From Ningiella ruwaisensis (lineage in GTDB: Bacteria; Pseudomonadota; Gammaproteobacteria; Enterobacterales; Alteromonadaceae): a stretch of DNA of 64,000 nt. Both the position numbers and the translations under genes were made by a program. Positions 45,365-53,947 of the stretch are shown here, one piece after another; position 1 is the first letter of the stretch, and each line of letters begins with the position of its first letter. The notes below the pieces were generated by a model, which did no database searches, was not told where the DNA came from, and saw only the letters and a list, made by a program, of their open reading frames with translations. The stretch covers positions 310,001-374,000 of the forward strand of contig NZ_RAHT01000003.1 in NCBI RefSeq assembly GCF_004798935.1. The letters run 5' to 3'.

Positions 45365-45641
45365 AATTCCTCCATGTTGATTAAAGTTTTGCTTTCACAT
45401 CGATGGTTGCAATCGGTGTTCCACAAGCATGGCTGATTAAAGTTATTGAAAAACATATAGTTATGAAGTTTAAGGTAAGTAGGTAATTGCACTTCGAGTA
45501 AAATCTTCTAAAAAGTGTAAAAACTTTGCGCAGTATGATTGAAGCGTATTTATTTTTTATGTCTATATCCAAAACACCGGCGTTTATTGTGAGTCAAATA
45601 CAGCTGGTGTAATATCGCACCAATCAATAGCGGAGAATAGT

Positions 45642-45872
45642 ATGCCTAGACAAAGTGTGACATTGACAGAAAGTAATAATGCCTGGCTTAACGCTCATAT
45701 AAAAAAGGAGGGGGATTACGCCAATAAGAGTGAGTTAATTAATGATTTAATTCGACGCGCCAGAAGGGCTGAGTTTATCAATCAAAAACTATCAAATGCG
45801 GAAAAGAGTGACTTCGTTTTCCAGTCACAAGATGAAATTCTTGCTGAATTTAAAGCCGGATTAAAAAAGTAA
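45642..45872 (+). CDS. ParD-like antitoxin (ribbon-helix-helix)
   Basis: 76 aa. N-terminal MPRQSVTLTESNNAWLNAHI with a beta-strand and helix as in RHH repressors, then GDYANKSELINDLIRRARR, the dimer helix, and an acidic tail that would wrap the toxin. Represses its own promoter and neutralises ParE. Its stop is directly followed by the ATG of the toxin. GGAGAA before the ATG. Confidence 0.9.
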   Translation: MPRQSVTLTESNNAWLNAHIKKEGDYANKSELINDLIRRARRAEFINQKLSNAEKSDFVFQSQDEILAEFKAGLKK

Positions 45873-46160
45873 ATGAGCAAATATCGCTTGAAGGAAGAAG
45901 CGAAAGAAGATTTACGCAGAATTTACGAGTATGGCTGTAAAGAATTTGGAGAGAGCCAAGCTGACGAATACTTTTATAGCTTTTTTGAAGCCTTTGCTAA
46001 GATTGCGGAATCGCCTTTAATATATCAGTCTGTTGACGATATTCGACGTGGCTACAGGCGTTGCCCGCATCGTTCAGATGTTGTTTACTATCGAATAAAT
46101 CAAGACGTAGTCGAGATTATGGCTATCATCGGCGGTCAAGATATCGACGTGTGGCTTTAA
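45873..46160 (+). CDS. ParE-like toxin of the RelE/ParE superfamily
   Basis: 95 aa. YRLKEEAKEDLRRIYEYGCKEFG is the ParE N-terminal helical hairpin; the C-terminal strands RCPHRSDVVYYRINQDVVEI and IIGGQDIDVWL are the family end. ParE toxins poison gyrase. Starts right at the end of the antitoxin gene (zero gap). The pair sits next to a MITE-like repeat at the edge of a conserved stretch, as addiction modules often do. Confidence 0.92.
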   Translation: MSKYRLKEEAKEDLRRIYEYGCKEFGESQADEYFYSFFEAFAKIAESPLIYQSVDDIRRGYRRCPHRSDVVYYRINQDVVEIMAIIGGQDIDVWL

Positions 46161-46278
46161 GTAACATGTTTAGATTCTATCTAAAATAAATATTCTTTAT
46201 TTGCAGTATAGGCATCGTTTAGCGATCGTTTTAAACGCCGGCTTTTAGATAATATCGTTCTCATATCTAAACATACCC

Positions 46279-46453
46279 TGTCATTCCTGCGAATGCAGGA
46301 ACCTCTAAAAAAGCCTTTTCTTTAAAAATTAAGCATTGTTTAAAATTAAATGTTTTACTTATCGTTGAAGAGAATGTTTCCAATTTACTATTCGGTTTAG
46401 TCGGTTTAGTCGGTTTAGTCTGTTGAGAGGGATCCCACTTTCGTGGGAATGAC
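46279..46453. repeat. MITE-like element with terminal inverted repeats and a 9-base tandem array
   Basis: In the 406-base gap 46161-46566 there is no gene. Bounding repeats GTCATTCC (46279-46286) and GGAATGAC (46446-46453) are inverted. Next to each end is a small palindrome: CCTGC-GAAT-GCAGG (46285-46298) and TCCCAC-TTTC-GTGGGA (46433-46448), plus GGGATCCC (46429-46436). Inside, TCGGTTTAG is repeated three times without gap (46392-46418). No coding frame, so it would be a non-autonomous element. The rest of the gap (46161-46278, 46454-46566) is AT-rich, with a likely promoter for the ABC gene. Confidence 0.6.
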
Positions 46454-46566
46454 CTAGGCTATATTGATTGCTAAAGTGACAATTGTCATACTCAAATTAT
46501 GACAATCACAACTTATTTCAAACAGCGTTTAAGTAGATACTTTCTCCATCAACAGGAGAAATAAAT

Positions 46567-47520
46567 ATGCAAAAACAAGCTCAAGTGCTCATCGAAACAA
46601 GGCAGCTTAGCAAGTCGTTTGAAGGCGAGCAGGCGGTGAATAAAGTGGATCTATCTATTCGCGCCGGTGAAATCGTTGCTCTGCTTGGGGCAAATGGAGC
46701 AGGGAAAACTACCTTGATTAACATGCTCCTTGGACGACTAAAACCCGATTCTGGTTCAATTGAAGTGGCTGGCTTTGCTCCCGGAACTTATCAAGCCAAG
46801 CAGCTGATCGGCGCCATTTTGCAGTCTACAAAACTACCCGATAATCTGACAGTTGCCGAACAAATCCGGTTATTTTTAAGTTACTACGCAAACCCATACG
46901 ATTATGATGAACTGGTCGACATCGCCAAACTATCGACAATTCTCAACAAACGTTTTAAACAGCTGTCAGGTGGACAAAAGCAACGCGTGTTTTTTGCTCT
47001 TGCCATCTGCGGTCAGCCAAAGGTGGCATTTTTGGATGAGCCAACAGTTGGCCTGGATGCAGAATCCAGACGCGAGTTTTGGGCCTGTATACGTCGCTTG
47101 GCTGCAAATGGCACCAGTGTCTTATTGACTACTCATTATATGGCCGAAGCAGAAGCCTTGGCAGATCGCGTGTATCTTTTAAAACATGGCGAAATGATTC
47201 ATGAAGGCTCGCCAGATTCACTGGTCAACGCGCTTGGCGCTAAAACCATTCGCTTTAAAAGCGCGACTTCCATTTCACATTTTGAAAAAATGACAGCAAT
47301 ACTGAGTGCAGACATGATAGATGGATATATCCAACTTTCCAGCGCAAATGTTGTGCAAAGCTTGCGTGAGATTTTAAATGTTTCTGATATTAACGAACTG
47401 ACGGTGTATCAAAAAACACTAGAGGATGCATTTCTGGCATTAACTGGCGAATCGCACGAACTCTTAAAAGATGTCAAAAAGAAAGAGTCGAAAAAACTTT
47501 CAAAGGAGAAAGCGGCATGA
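46567..47520 (+). CDS. ABC transporter ATP-binding protein
   Basis: 317 aa. Walker A GANGAGKTT (about 38-46), Q-loop GAILQSTKLPDNLTV, signature LSGGQKQR, Walker B VAFLDEPTVGLDAES, and the switch TTHYMAEAEALADR. The C-terminal 90 residues are an accessory region with a Lys-rich end (KKKESKKLSKEKAA). It is the DrrA/CcmA-type ATPase of simple exporters. Overlaps the permease gene by 4 bases (ATGA). GGAGAA before the ATG. The four-gene order ATPase-permease-kinase-regulator is like Bacillus yvfRSTU. Confidence 0.93.
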   Translation: MQKQAQVLIETRQLSKSFEGEQAVNKVDLSIRAGEIVALLGANGAGKTTLINMLLGRLKPDSGSIEVAGFAPGTYQAKQLIGAILQSTKLPDNLTVAEQIRLFLSYYANPYDYDELVDIAKLSTILNKRFKQLSGGQKQRVFFALAICGQPKVAFLDEPTVGLDAESRREFWACIRRLAANGTSVLLTTHYMAEAEALADRVYLLKHGEMIHEGSPDSLVNALGAKTIRFKSATSISHFEKMTAILSADMIDGYIQLSSANVVQSLREILNVSDINELTVYQKTLEDAFLALTGESHELLKDVKKKESKKLSKEKAA

Positions 47521-48290
47521 GCCTCACTAACACATCGAATACTTTAAATCTTAAACAGCAGCAAACCCTTTATTGGCTTGAAATTAAAACCGAACTGCTT
47601 AAAACATTTAGAGAACCTAGCTTTGTTATTCCAAGTTTATCGTTTGCTGTAATGTTTTATGCTTTCTTTGCGCTAATATTCAATCAAAATCCTGAGATGC
47701 CAGCGTATTTATTGGCGACCTATGCTGTATTTGGCATTATTGGGCCCGCGCTTTTTTCGTTCGGAGTAGGCGTTGCAATAGAGCGTCAACAAGGCTGGAT
47801 TGCCCTTAAACAAATTAGCCCTATGCCAATTTCAGCATACTTTACGGCTAAAGTGGCGGCTTCAATGGTGTTTGCATGCATTATTTTATTGATGATGTGC
47901 ACATTAGCGAGCCTTTTTGGCGGCGTTAAAATGTCGCTAGGGCAATGGGCGCTGACTTTTTTGATTCCACTTATAGCCTGCATTCCTTTTTGTGTGATTG
48001 GCCTATATTTAGGGCTAGTATTGAGCGCAAATGCGGCCCCTGCGGTTGTCAATCTGATTTATTTGCCCATGGCATTTTTATCAGGTCTTTGGATACCCAT
48101 TTCCGTTATGCCCGCTTTTATGGAATGGATAGCGTGGACCTTGCCAGCCTTTCATGTGGCGCAATTAACCCTTGCAGTACAGGGCAGTGATTTAGGCTAC
48201 CCATGGTGGGCTCACGCGGGTATATTAGTGCTTACAACCGTGATATTTGCAGTTTTGGCAAGACGCGCTTTTCAACGCATGGCCATTTAA
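47517..48290 (+). CDS. ABC-2 type transporter permease
   Basis: 257 aa with six helices and the ABC-2 core: ATYAVFGIIGPALFSFGVGVA, then ERQQGWIALKQISPMPISAY and the late LIYLPMAFLSGLWIPISVMP. Exporter of unknown cargo; relatives in this layout export antimicrobial peptides, lipids or are sensors for the paired kinase. Its start lies inside the ATPase stop. The kinase starts about 75-145 bases later. Confidence 0.92.
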   Translation: MSLTNTSNTLNLKQQQTLYWLEIKTELLKTFREPSFVIPSLSFAVMFYAFFALIFNQNPEMPAYLLATYAVFGIIGPALFSFGVGVAIERQQGWIALKQISPMPISAYFTAKVAASMVFACIILLMMCTLASLFGGVKMSLGQWALTFLIPLIACIPFCVIGLYLGLVLSANAAPAVVNLIYLPMAFLSGLWIPISVMPAFMEWIAWTLPAFHVAQLTLAVQGSDLGYPWWAHAGILVLTTVIFAVLARRAFQRMAI

Positions 48291-48434
48291 AGATTAAGGC
48301 TTTTTGTAAACGCGACTAGCAAGCAATGAGGCAACAAGGCAACATAGAAAAGGCATAGATTACTATGGATACAAGTCCAAAAAAAAAAGCCAGACAATAG
48401 ATTAAAATTACTTGCGTTAAGCCTGCATCGCCGT

Positions 48435-49499
48435 TTGTTACCTGCAAACGAAGAAAGTGGGTATGAGCCTTATTTTTGGCTACTTTATTTAAATTTTTAT
48501 TTCATCTATTTTTTTCTGGTTGAGCCAAATACTCAAATGATTGGATGGGCGCTTGTGACCATTCCTTTATTTTTGTTTTTGTATTTTCGGGCTTATTGGG
48601 TTTCTGCAAATAGAATTGCGTTTTATATCAGCGCCATCTTTTTATTAGGCATCGTACAGGCTCATATTAATCCGGGGGCCAGTGTCTTTTTAATCTATGC
48701 TGCTGCTTTTTGCTGCCGTTTGCGAAGTCCGAAAATAGGGCTTATGTTTATATTGGCTATGATGCTAGTCATCGCTTTACATACCTACCTGCTGAATCTT
48801 CCCCTCTTTTATTTATTACCCGCCTTGTTTTTTGTTTTCCTAATTGGTGTATCAAATATTTATATGTATGAAATTGCAAAGAAAAACAAGGCTTTAAAAC
48901 TCTCTCAAGAACAAGTAAAAAGACTGGCACAAACCGCAGAGCGTGAGCGGATTGCACGTGACTTACACGATCTCGTTGGCCATACCTTTTCGATGATCAC
49001 CATGAAAGCACAGCTTGCCAGAAAGCTTTTTGATCATGATGTGGACAAGGCCAAAAACGAAATTCAAGATTTGGAAGCAATTAGCCGCGAAGCGCTTTCT
49101 CAAATCAGAGAAACCGTAACAGGCTATCGCAAGAAAGACCTTTCAACCGCTATTCTCGAAGCGCAGGCACTTTTGAGTGCAGCGGATATTCAGTGTCGCA
49201 TTCACTTCGAGGAAAAGGATATAAATAGCTTGAGTGAAGATAAGAGTATTGCACTTGCCTTTACTTTACGAGAGCTGGTGAACAATGTAGTTAAACATTC
49301 CAACGCTACTCAGTGCAGTATTCGCCTTTCGTTAGGCAACAATAAGATATTTATTGAAATTAAAGATAACGGTGATGCTGGCGAACTCAAACCTGGTAAT
49401 GGTTTGAGCGGTGTAAATGAGCGCATTTCTGCCTTAGCGGGTGAAGTATTTACTAAAATCGAAAATGGCTTGTGTGTAAGGGTAAGCGTGCCGCAATGA
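48435..49499 (+). CDS. DesK-like sensor histidine kinase (HisKA_3), 5' end probably frameshifted
   Basis: 354 aa from a TTG at 48435. Membrane part (about 14-140) has five or six helices; then a short coiled coil, the phospho-acceptor ERERIARDLHDLVGH with H178, and an ATPase domain with ALAFTLRELVNNVVKHS, IKDNGDAG and GNGLSGVNERI. The start is doubtful: the same frame is open upstream without another start codon, and an ATG at 48365 encodes MDTSPK before a run of ten A that shifts the frame. With nine A the protein would read MDTSPKKKPDNRLKLL and join the kinase. Overlaps the regulator by ATGA. Likely senses envelope lipid state or the paired ABC transporter. Confidence 0.88.
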   Translation: MLPANEESGYEPYFWLLYLNFYFIYFFLVEPNTQMIGWALVTIPLFLFLYFRAYWVSANRIAFYISAIFLLGIVQAHINPGASVFLIYAAAFCCRLRSPKIGLMFILAMMLVIALHTYLLNLPLFYLLPALFFVFLIGVSNIYMYEIAKKNKALKLSQEQVKRLAQTAERERIARDLHDLVGHTFSMITMKAQLARKLFDHDVDKAKNEIQDLEAISREALSQIRETVTGYRKKDLSTAILEAQALLSAADIQCRIHFEEKDINSLSEDKSIALAFTLRELVNNVVKHSNATQCSIRLSLGNNKIFIEIKDNGDAGELKPGNGLSGVNERISALAGEVFTKIENGLCVRVSVPQ

Positions 49500-50107
49500 C
49501 AAAGAATATTTCTATACTGGTAGCAGAAGATCAAGGCATGTTGCTAGGCGCATTAAGTGCCCTTTTAAATCTGGAAGGAGATTTTGAGGTTATCGCTCAG
49601 GCTAATGATGGTGCGCAAGCCATTGCTTTATTGGGCAAACATACGCCTGATATTGTATTAACTGATATTGAAATGCCATATAAAACAGGCCTTGACCTCG
49701 CAAAGTACGTGCAAGAGAACGGACTTAAAACAAAGGTGATTGTGCTCACCACCTTTGCTCGAAGCGGTTATTTGCAGCGCGCGATGAAATTTGGCGTAAA
49801 GGGGTATTTACTCAAAGACGCCCCAAGTGATGAGCTTTCGGCAGCCATACGTAAAGTACACGCGGGTAAAAAGGTCATCGCCCCCGAACTTATTGACGTA
49901 GCATGGGACGTGGAAGATCCGCTTACTGAAAAAGAACGAAAAGCGCTTAAACTGGCGGCTGATGGCTTAAGTACCGAAAAAATTGCCGATACCATGTTTT
50001 TATCGGCTGGTACGGTTCGTAACTATTTGTCTTCAGCCTCGTCTAAACTCAATGCGCATAATAGGATTGAGGCTGCCAGAATTGCCCGCCAGCGCGGATG
50101 GTTGTAG
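49496..50107 (+). CDS. NarL/DesR-type response regulator
   Basis: 203 aa. Receiver with ED11-12, D57 (IVLTDIEM) and K107 (YLLKDAP); a LuxR-type helix-turn-helix at about 138-200 (LTEKERKALKLAADGLSTEK, SAGTVRNYLSSASSKL, HNRIEAARIA). Works with the preceding kinase; most probable targets are its own ABC genes. Start ATG inside the kinase stop (ATGA). Confidence 0.95.
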   Translation: MTKNISILVAEDQGMLLGALSALLNLEGDFEVIAQANDGAQAIALLGKHTPDIVLTDIEMPYKTGLDLAKYVQENGLKTKVIVLTTFARSGYLQRAMKFGVKGYLLKDAPSDELSAAIRKVHAGKKVIAPELIDVAWDVEDPLTEKERKALKLAADGLSTEKIADTMFLSAGTVRNYLSSASSKLNAHNRIEAARIARQRGWL

Positions 50108-50266
50108 CTTGAGCAAAACCGAATCGTTTTATTATTAACGCATTGTTAGTGCTATATCAGCGCAATCTCTATAGATTAAAAAAATATAATCGTTAATGAA
50201 GATTGATATTGCTTATTTTTGCCTTAGATATACACTCAATGTATAAAGGTTCTTTAATGACAACAC

Positions 50267-50548
50267 ATGAACTTCAACTGGATAGTCTTTTTACTGCTTG
50301 CGTCTTTATCTGCCTATACCCAACACGGCAGTGAAGACGCGTTTGGCGTAAAAGCCGCCAAGGCTACCCAGTTAGTGTCTTTGGATATATCGTCAATCCA
50401 GTTAGATTTGGATGACGTTGATGACCAGACGGCTTATTCCAACAATGAAGAAGTAAAATCGCCATGTGTACTGATTCAAAGTAGCAGTGATGATGCCGAT
50501 TTTTATCAAGTCATATTTTTTCACTTCATACGCGGTCCGCCCCTTTAA
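50267..50548 (+). CDS. Small exported protein of unknown function
   Basis: 93 aa. Hydrophobic N-terminus (NFNWIVFLLLASLSAYTQ) like a signal peptide, then an acidic region (LDLDDVDDQTAYSNNEE), a single Cys and an aromatic C-terminus (FYQVIFFHFIRGPPL). No family recognised. The best ribosome binding site (AAAGG at 50245-50249) is spaced for an ATG at 50257 that opens a 24-codon overlapping frame in a different phase, so the start here is weakly supported; reading could be by coupling. Confidence 0.42.
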   Translation: MNFNWIVFLLLASLSAYTQHGSEDAFGVKAAKATQLVSLDISSIQLDLDDVDDQTAYSNNEEVKSPCVLIQSSSDDADFYQVIFFHFIRGPPL

Positions 50549-50628
50549 TCCAATTTGTTATGCGCGCTGATATTCGAATTTTCGACCATGCGCTTTTTAC
50601 AATTAGGATTAGTTAAAGGATAGAGCAT

Positions 50629-51186
50629 ATGAAACCTCTGCATTTACACAGTGTCGAGCATATCGACAAACTTGTTTGGCCCCAAGAAACGGGTGTATCA
50701 CTGAAAACATCTGCGTTGAGCATATTTACCGACTTTTCAGTACATAAACCGCTTATAATCGAATCAAAAGTCAAAGCGGTTGATCTTGAGCAATTGATGA
50801 AAAAAGCGCATGTGAGGCTCAAGATTGTGGTGGATGAAAACCGCAAATTTTTAGGTGTGATCAGTTTAAGTGACCTTTCGGAAGAAAAAATCTTGCGAAA
50901 AGTAGATCGAAGCACCAAACGCGAAGATTTGTTAGTGGAGGAGTTCATGCATCCCCGCGATAAGTTAAAATGTTTTGACTACAAAGAACTGACAAGAGCA
51001 AGCGTTGGGGATGTATTAGAGACGCAAAGAAGTAATCACCAACAACATTGCCTGGTCGTAGATAAAAGCAATCACGAGATACGCGGTTTGATTTCAGCAA
51101 GGGATGTAGCACGCTTGTTGAAAGGCGCTGTCGATATTGAACAGCATATTTCGTTTGAGGAACTGTTTGACGAAATCTACGCTTAA
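50629..51186 (+). CDS. CBS-domain protein
   Basis: 185 aa with two CBS motifs: about 35-88 (VHKPLIIESKVKAVDLEQLM; RLKIVVDENRKFLGVISLSDL) and about 100-165 (MHPRDKLKCFDYKEL; HCLVVDKSNHEIRGLISARDV). CBS pairs bind adenosyl ligands such as AMP or ATP. No catalytic domain, so it is probably a regulatory subunit or energy-sensing module. It lies 60 bases before the NADH dehydrogenase on the same strand, so a respiratory link is possible. Confidence 0.88.
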   Translation: MKPLHLHSVEHIDKLVWPQETGVSLKTSALSIFTDFSVHKPLIIESKVKAVDLEQLMKKAHVRLKIVVDENRKFLGVISLSDLSEEKILRKVDRSTKREDLLVEEFMHPRDKLKCFDYKELTRASVGDVLETQRSNHQQHCLVVDKSNHEIRGLISARDVARLLKGAVDIEQHISFEELFDEIYA

Positions 51187-51249
51187 ATCAGCAAGCCAGA
51201 TTGTTTAAATATCTTTAGTTCAGGCAAAATACGCGCAAGGGAGACGGTG

Positions 51250-52536
51250 GTGTCTAATATAGTGATTGTTGGGGGAGGTGCAGGCGGTTTAGAGCTTGCT
51301 GTCAAGTTGGGCCGCTTTTGTCGAAAGTCATCTGTTAAAGTTGTGCTGATTGATAAAAATCGAACTCATATTTGGAAACCTCTCCTTCATGAAGTGGCAG
51401 CCGGCTCTCTTGACGCTGATATTGATGGTGTGGATTACCTTGCCATCAGTCAAAAAAATGGATTTCATTTTCAGCTTGGAGAATTCAGAAATTTAGACCG
51501 TGCTGCAAAAACCGTCACGCTCGCTCCCTTATTAGATGCAAAAGGCGATATGGTTCTGGACGAGAGAAGCGTAAGCTACGCAAAGCTGATATTTGCGTTA
51601 GGTTCGGTAACAAATGATTTTGGTACCTCTGGCGCAGGTGAGCACTGCATCTTTTTAGATTCCGTAAAAAGTGCACAGAGTTTTCATGTTCAGCTTTTAA
51701 ACGAGTTTTTGAAGTTGGAATCGAATGATAATACTCAGCAGTTGGATATCGCTATCGTCGGCGCCGGAGCTACCGGTGTAGAGCTGTCAGCGGAACTTTT
51801 TAAAACGGCTGAATTGCTTAATGCATACGGTTACAATAAGGTTTCCTCTTCCCGATTAAATGTTACGCTCATTGAGGCGGGGCCTCGACTATTGCCAGCA
51901 TTGCCTGATCGCATCGCACAAAACGTTGCATCAGAATTACGTGAGCTCGGCGTCAACATAATGCTGGATACCGCGGTCTCTGGTGTAGAAAAAGGCGGCC
52001 TTAAAACCAAACAAGGTGCTTTTATTCCAAGTACGATGTCGGTTTGGGCTGCCGGCATCAAAGCACCTGCATTTTTAGCCAATTTAGATGGCTTGGAAAG
52101 TAACAAAATTAATCAGTTGGTAGTAACTGATACCCTTCAGTGTACAAAAGACGATGCGATATACGCCATCGGTGACTGCGCGCATTGCGTAATGCCAAAC
52201 GGGGATAAGGTGCCGCCAAGGGCTCAGTCTGCGCATCAAATGGCTTCATGTCTTTTTGATAACATTAAGCGAGAATCAAAAGGTAAATCACCTAAAGCCT
52301 ATCGTTACGTCGATTATGGCTCTTTGGTATCGCTTTCTTCTTATTCGACAATTGGAAGTTTAATGGGAAATCTCACGCGAGGTAGTGTGTTTATTGAAGG
52401 ACGCCTTGCGAGAATTGTCTATATAAGCTTATATCGCATGCATCAACTTGTGATATTCGGAAAGTTAAAGACGCTTTTGTTTATGATTGCGAATCGCATT
52501 AATCGAAGGATCAGGCCAAATTTAAAATTGCACTGA
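51250..52536 (+). CDS. Type II NADH dehydrogenase-like NAD(P)/FAD oxidoreductase
   Basis: 428 aa. Two Rossmann folds: IVIVGGGAGGLELAVKLG (N-terminal, FAD) and IAIVGAGATGVELSAELF (about 170-187, NADH). YAIGDCAHC (about 310) is the second FAD motif and PPRAQSAHQMA the membrane-bound quinone-site region. C-terminal amphipathic helix region attaches to the membrane. Oxidises NADH and reduces quinone without pumping protons. A pair of GTG codons could start it; AAGGGAG at 51237-51243 spaces best to GTG 51250. Behind the CBS gene. Confidence 0.9.
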   Translation: MSNIVIVGGGAGGLELAVKLGRFCRKSSVKVVLIDKNRTHIWKPLLHEVAAGSLDADIDGVDYLAISQKNGFHFQLGEFRNLDRAAKTVTLAPLLDAKGDMVLDERSVSYAKLIFALGSVTNDFGTSGAGEHCIFLDSVKSAQSFHVQLLNEFLKLESNDNTQQLDIAIVGAGATGVELSAELFKTAELLNAYGYNKVSSSRLNVTLIEAGPRLLPALPDRIAQNVASELRELGVNIMLDTAVSGVEKGGLKTKQGAFIPSTMSVWAAGIKAPAFLANLDGLESNKINQLVVTDTLQCTKDDAIYAIGDCAHCVMPNGDKVPPRAQSAHQMASCLFDNIKRESKGKSPKAYRYVDYGSLVSLSSYSTIGSLMGNLTRGSVFIEGRLARIVYISLYRMHQLVIFGKLKTLLFMIANRINRRIRPNLKLH

Positions 52537-52586
52537 CAGACTCCTGCATACACTTAAATGCTCTTAAATGTAATTTGGGGGCAGAC

Positions 52587-52769
52587 TCACGAAAACTTGG
52601 CGCGAAGATAGAAAAACACTGGGATCGCAACTGCACTGCTTACCAACAAAGTTGCCAGCCAGTCCCACGTGCTGTCTACAAATAAGGCAAGCATTATCCC
52701 AGCAAGTGATACCACAAAAAGCCAGAAAGGTGCTTTAAAGATTGACCAGAGTGACAACGTTGTTTTCAT
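52587..52769 (-). CDS. Small two-helix membrane protein of the siderophore operon
   Basis: 60 aa from ATG 52769. Two helices (FWLFVVSLAGIMLALFVD; WLATLLVSSAVAIPVFFYLR) with Lys/Arg at the C-terminus, so both ends cytoplasmic. Encoded 10 bases after the PepSY gene, last in the operon. No known domain; similar small proteins follow PepSY genes in other siderophore loci. A longer start at 52808 overlaps the PepSY gene and is less likely. Confidence 0.65.
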   Translation of the reverse strand: MKTTLSLWSIFKAPFWLFVVSLAGIMLALFVDSTWDWLATLLVSSAVAIPVFFYLRAKFS

Positions 52770-52779
52770 ATGTGCTTGC

Positions 52780-53904
52780 TCATACCTGCTTTGCTTTAAG
52801 TCGCACATGTTTTTTCCACCACAAGTATAATCCTGTTATCAGAATTGCGATGGTAAAACTATTTAATATTGCCCAGACTATCTTTAAACCCAATCCACCA
52901 TAATCACCAAAATGCAATGGGCGTGATAAGGATAAAGCATTGGCATACCACGGCATTTCTTGTTTACCAATCACTTTTCCATCTGTTGCATCTACTAACA
53001 CCGGTGTAATGATTTCTTTTGTGAAAGGAGAGTTACCGTGCAAAAAAATAGCTAAGTGCTGCCTGGTGGAAAACTCGCTTCCAGGAAATGCTACAAACTG
53101 TAAGGTCATATCAGGTGCTGCTTGTCTTGCTGCTTCTATTGCCTTATCAAGTGAAGCATCGACCGAAGCTATGGTCTTGTTTTTGCTCACAGCTGCTTCG
53201 TTATAACTTTCTATTAGTTTGTCGAGATTTTGCGAGCGCCACGTTTCCAGAATTGGTTTTTCAAGTGTGTTGATAACGCCAGTTATACTTACTACTAGCA
53301 CCCAAGCCAGAGATGTGATCCCCAATAAATTATGATAGTCGAGCCATTTCAGCCGTTTTGATTTGCTCTGACGAACTGTGCCAAAAGCCAGGTTTCGCAT
53401 ATATTGGCGATATATAACAACACCGCTAATGCTGGCAAGCACAAACAGAATGCCCATCGCACCCAAAAACAACATGCCTGGCAAGCCTAAAAACATGTCG
53501 GTATGAAGCTGTAAAATAAACTCCATAAAGTCCTCTCCTACATTGGCAGGAGGGACAATATTGCCACTTGTTAAGTCATAAGACGCAAAATGCATTTGAT
53601 TACCCGGCGCATCTGCACTTGGGCCGCTGGTAACATTTACAACGGGTCGCTCAGTATCAAAACTCATATAAATCGGCGCTTCGCCTGGTCTGGCTTGTAA
53701 GGCAATTTCAAGAATCTGATCGAGTTTTAAATGCTCCGCCTGAGGGTTAGCTGGAGTCCATGTATCCGGGTTTAAGGCAGCGTCGATTTCGTCATGAAAA
53801 ATTAGCGGCAGACCAGTGATGCACAGCATTAATAAAAATGCTGTGCTGATTAAACTGGACCACTTATGGATCCATTCCCAACGCTTTATAGCCGTAGCTT
53901 GCAA
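52780..53904 (-). CDS. PepSY-associated membrane protein (putative siderophore-iron reductase)
   Basis: 374 aa. Four membrane helices with a large periplasmic region: WIHKWSSLISTAFLLMLCITG with heme-like His, GMLFLGAMGILFVLASISGVVIY, ITSLAWVLVVSITGVINTL, and NSFTIAILITGLYLWWKKH. Conserved YHNLLG. PepSY-TM proteins are found beside siderophore receptors and are thought to reduce siderophore-bound ferric iron. 43 bases behind the receptor gene on the same strand. Confidence 0.9.
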   Translation of the reverse strand: MQATAIKRWEWIHKWSSLISTAFLLMLCITGLPLIFHDEIDAALNPDTWTPANPQAEHLKLDQILEIALQARPGEAPIYMSFDTERPVVNVTSGPSADAPGNQMHFASYDLTSGNIVPPANVGEDFMEFILQLHTDMFLGLPGMLFLGAMGILFVLASISGVVIYRQYMRNLAFGTVRQSKSKRLKWLDYHNLLGITSLAWVLVVSITGVINTLEKPILETWRSQNLDKLIESYNEAAVSKNKTIASVDASLDKAIEAARQAAPDMTLQFVAFPGSEFSTRQHLAIFLHGNSPFTKEIITPVLVDATDGKVIGKQEMPWYANALSLSRPLHFGDYGGLGLKIVWAILNSFTIAILITGLYLWWKKHVRLKAKQV

Positions 53905-53947
53905 TGAACACCTACTCCTTCATTTGCAAAAATAATCAGTGAGTTGA

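Noticed and set aside
45381-45572. 63-codon open frame on the minus strand upstream of the DUF883-like gene
   Set aside because: No ribosome binding site, no protein-like conservation pattern and it fills the promoter region of the operon; likely chance.
46392-46418. CRISPR array
   Set aside because: The 9-base units are contiguous without spacers and no cas gene is present.
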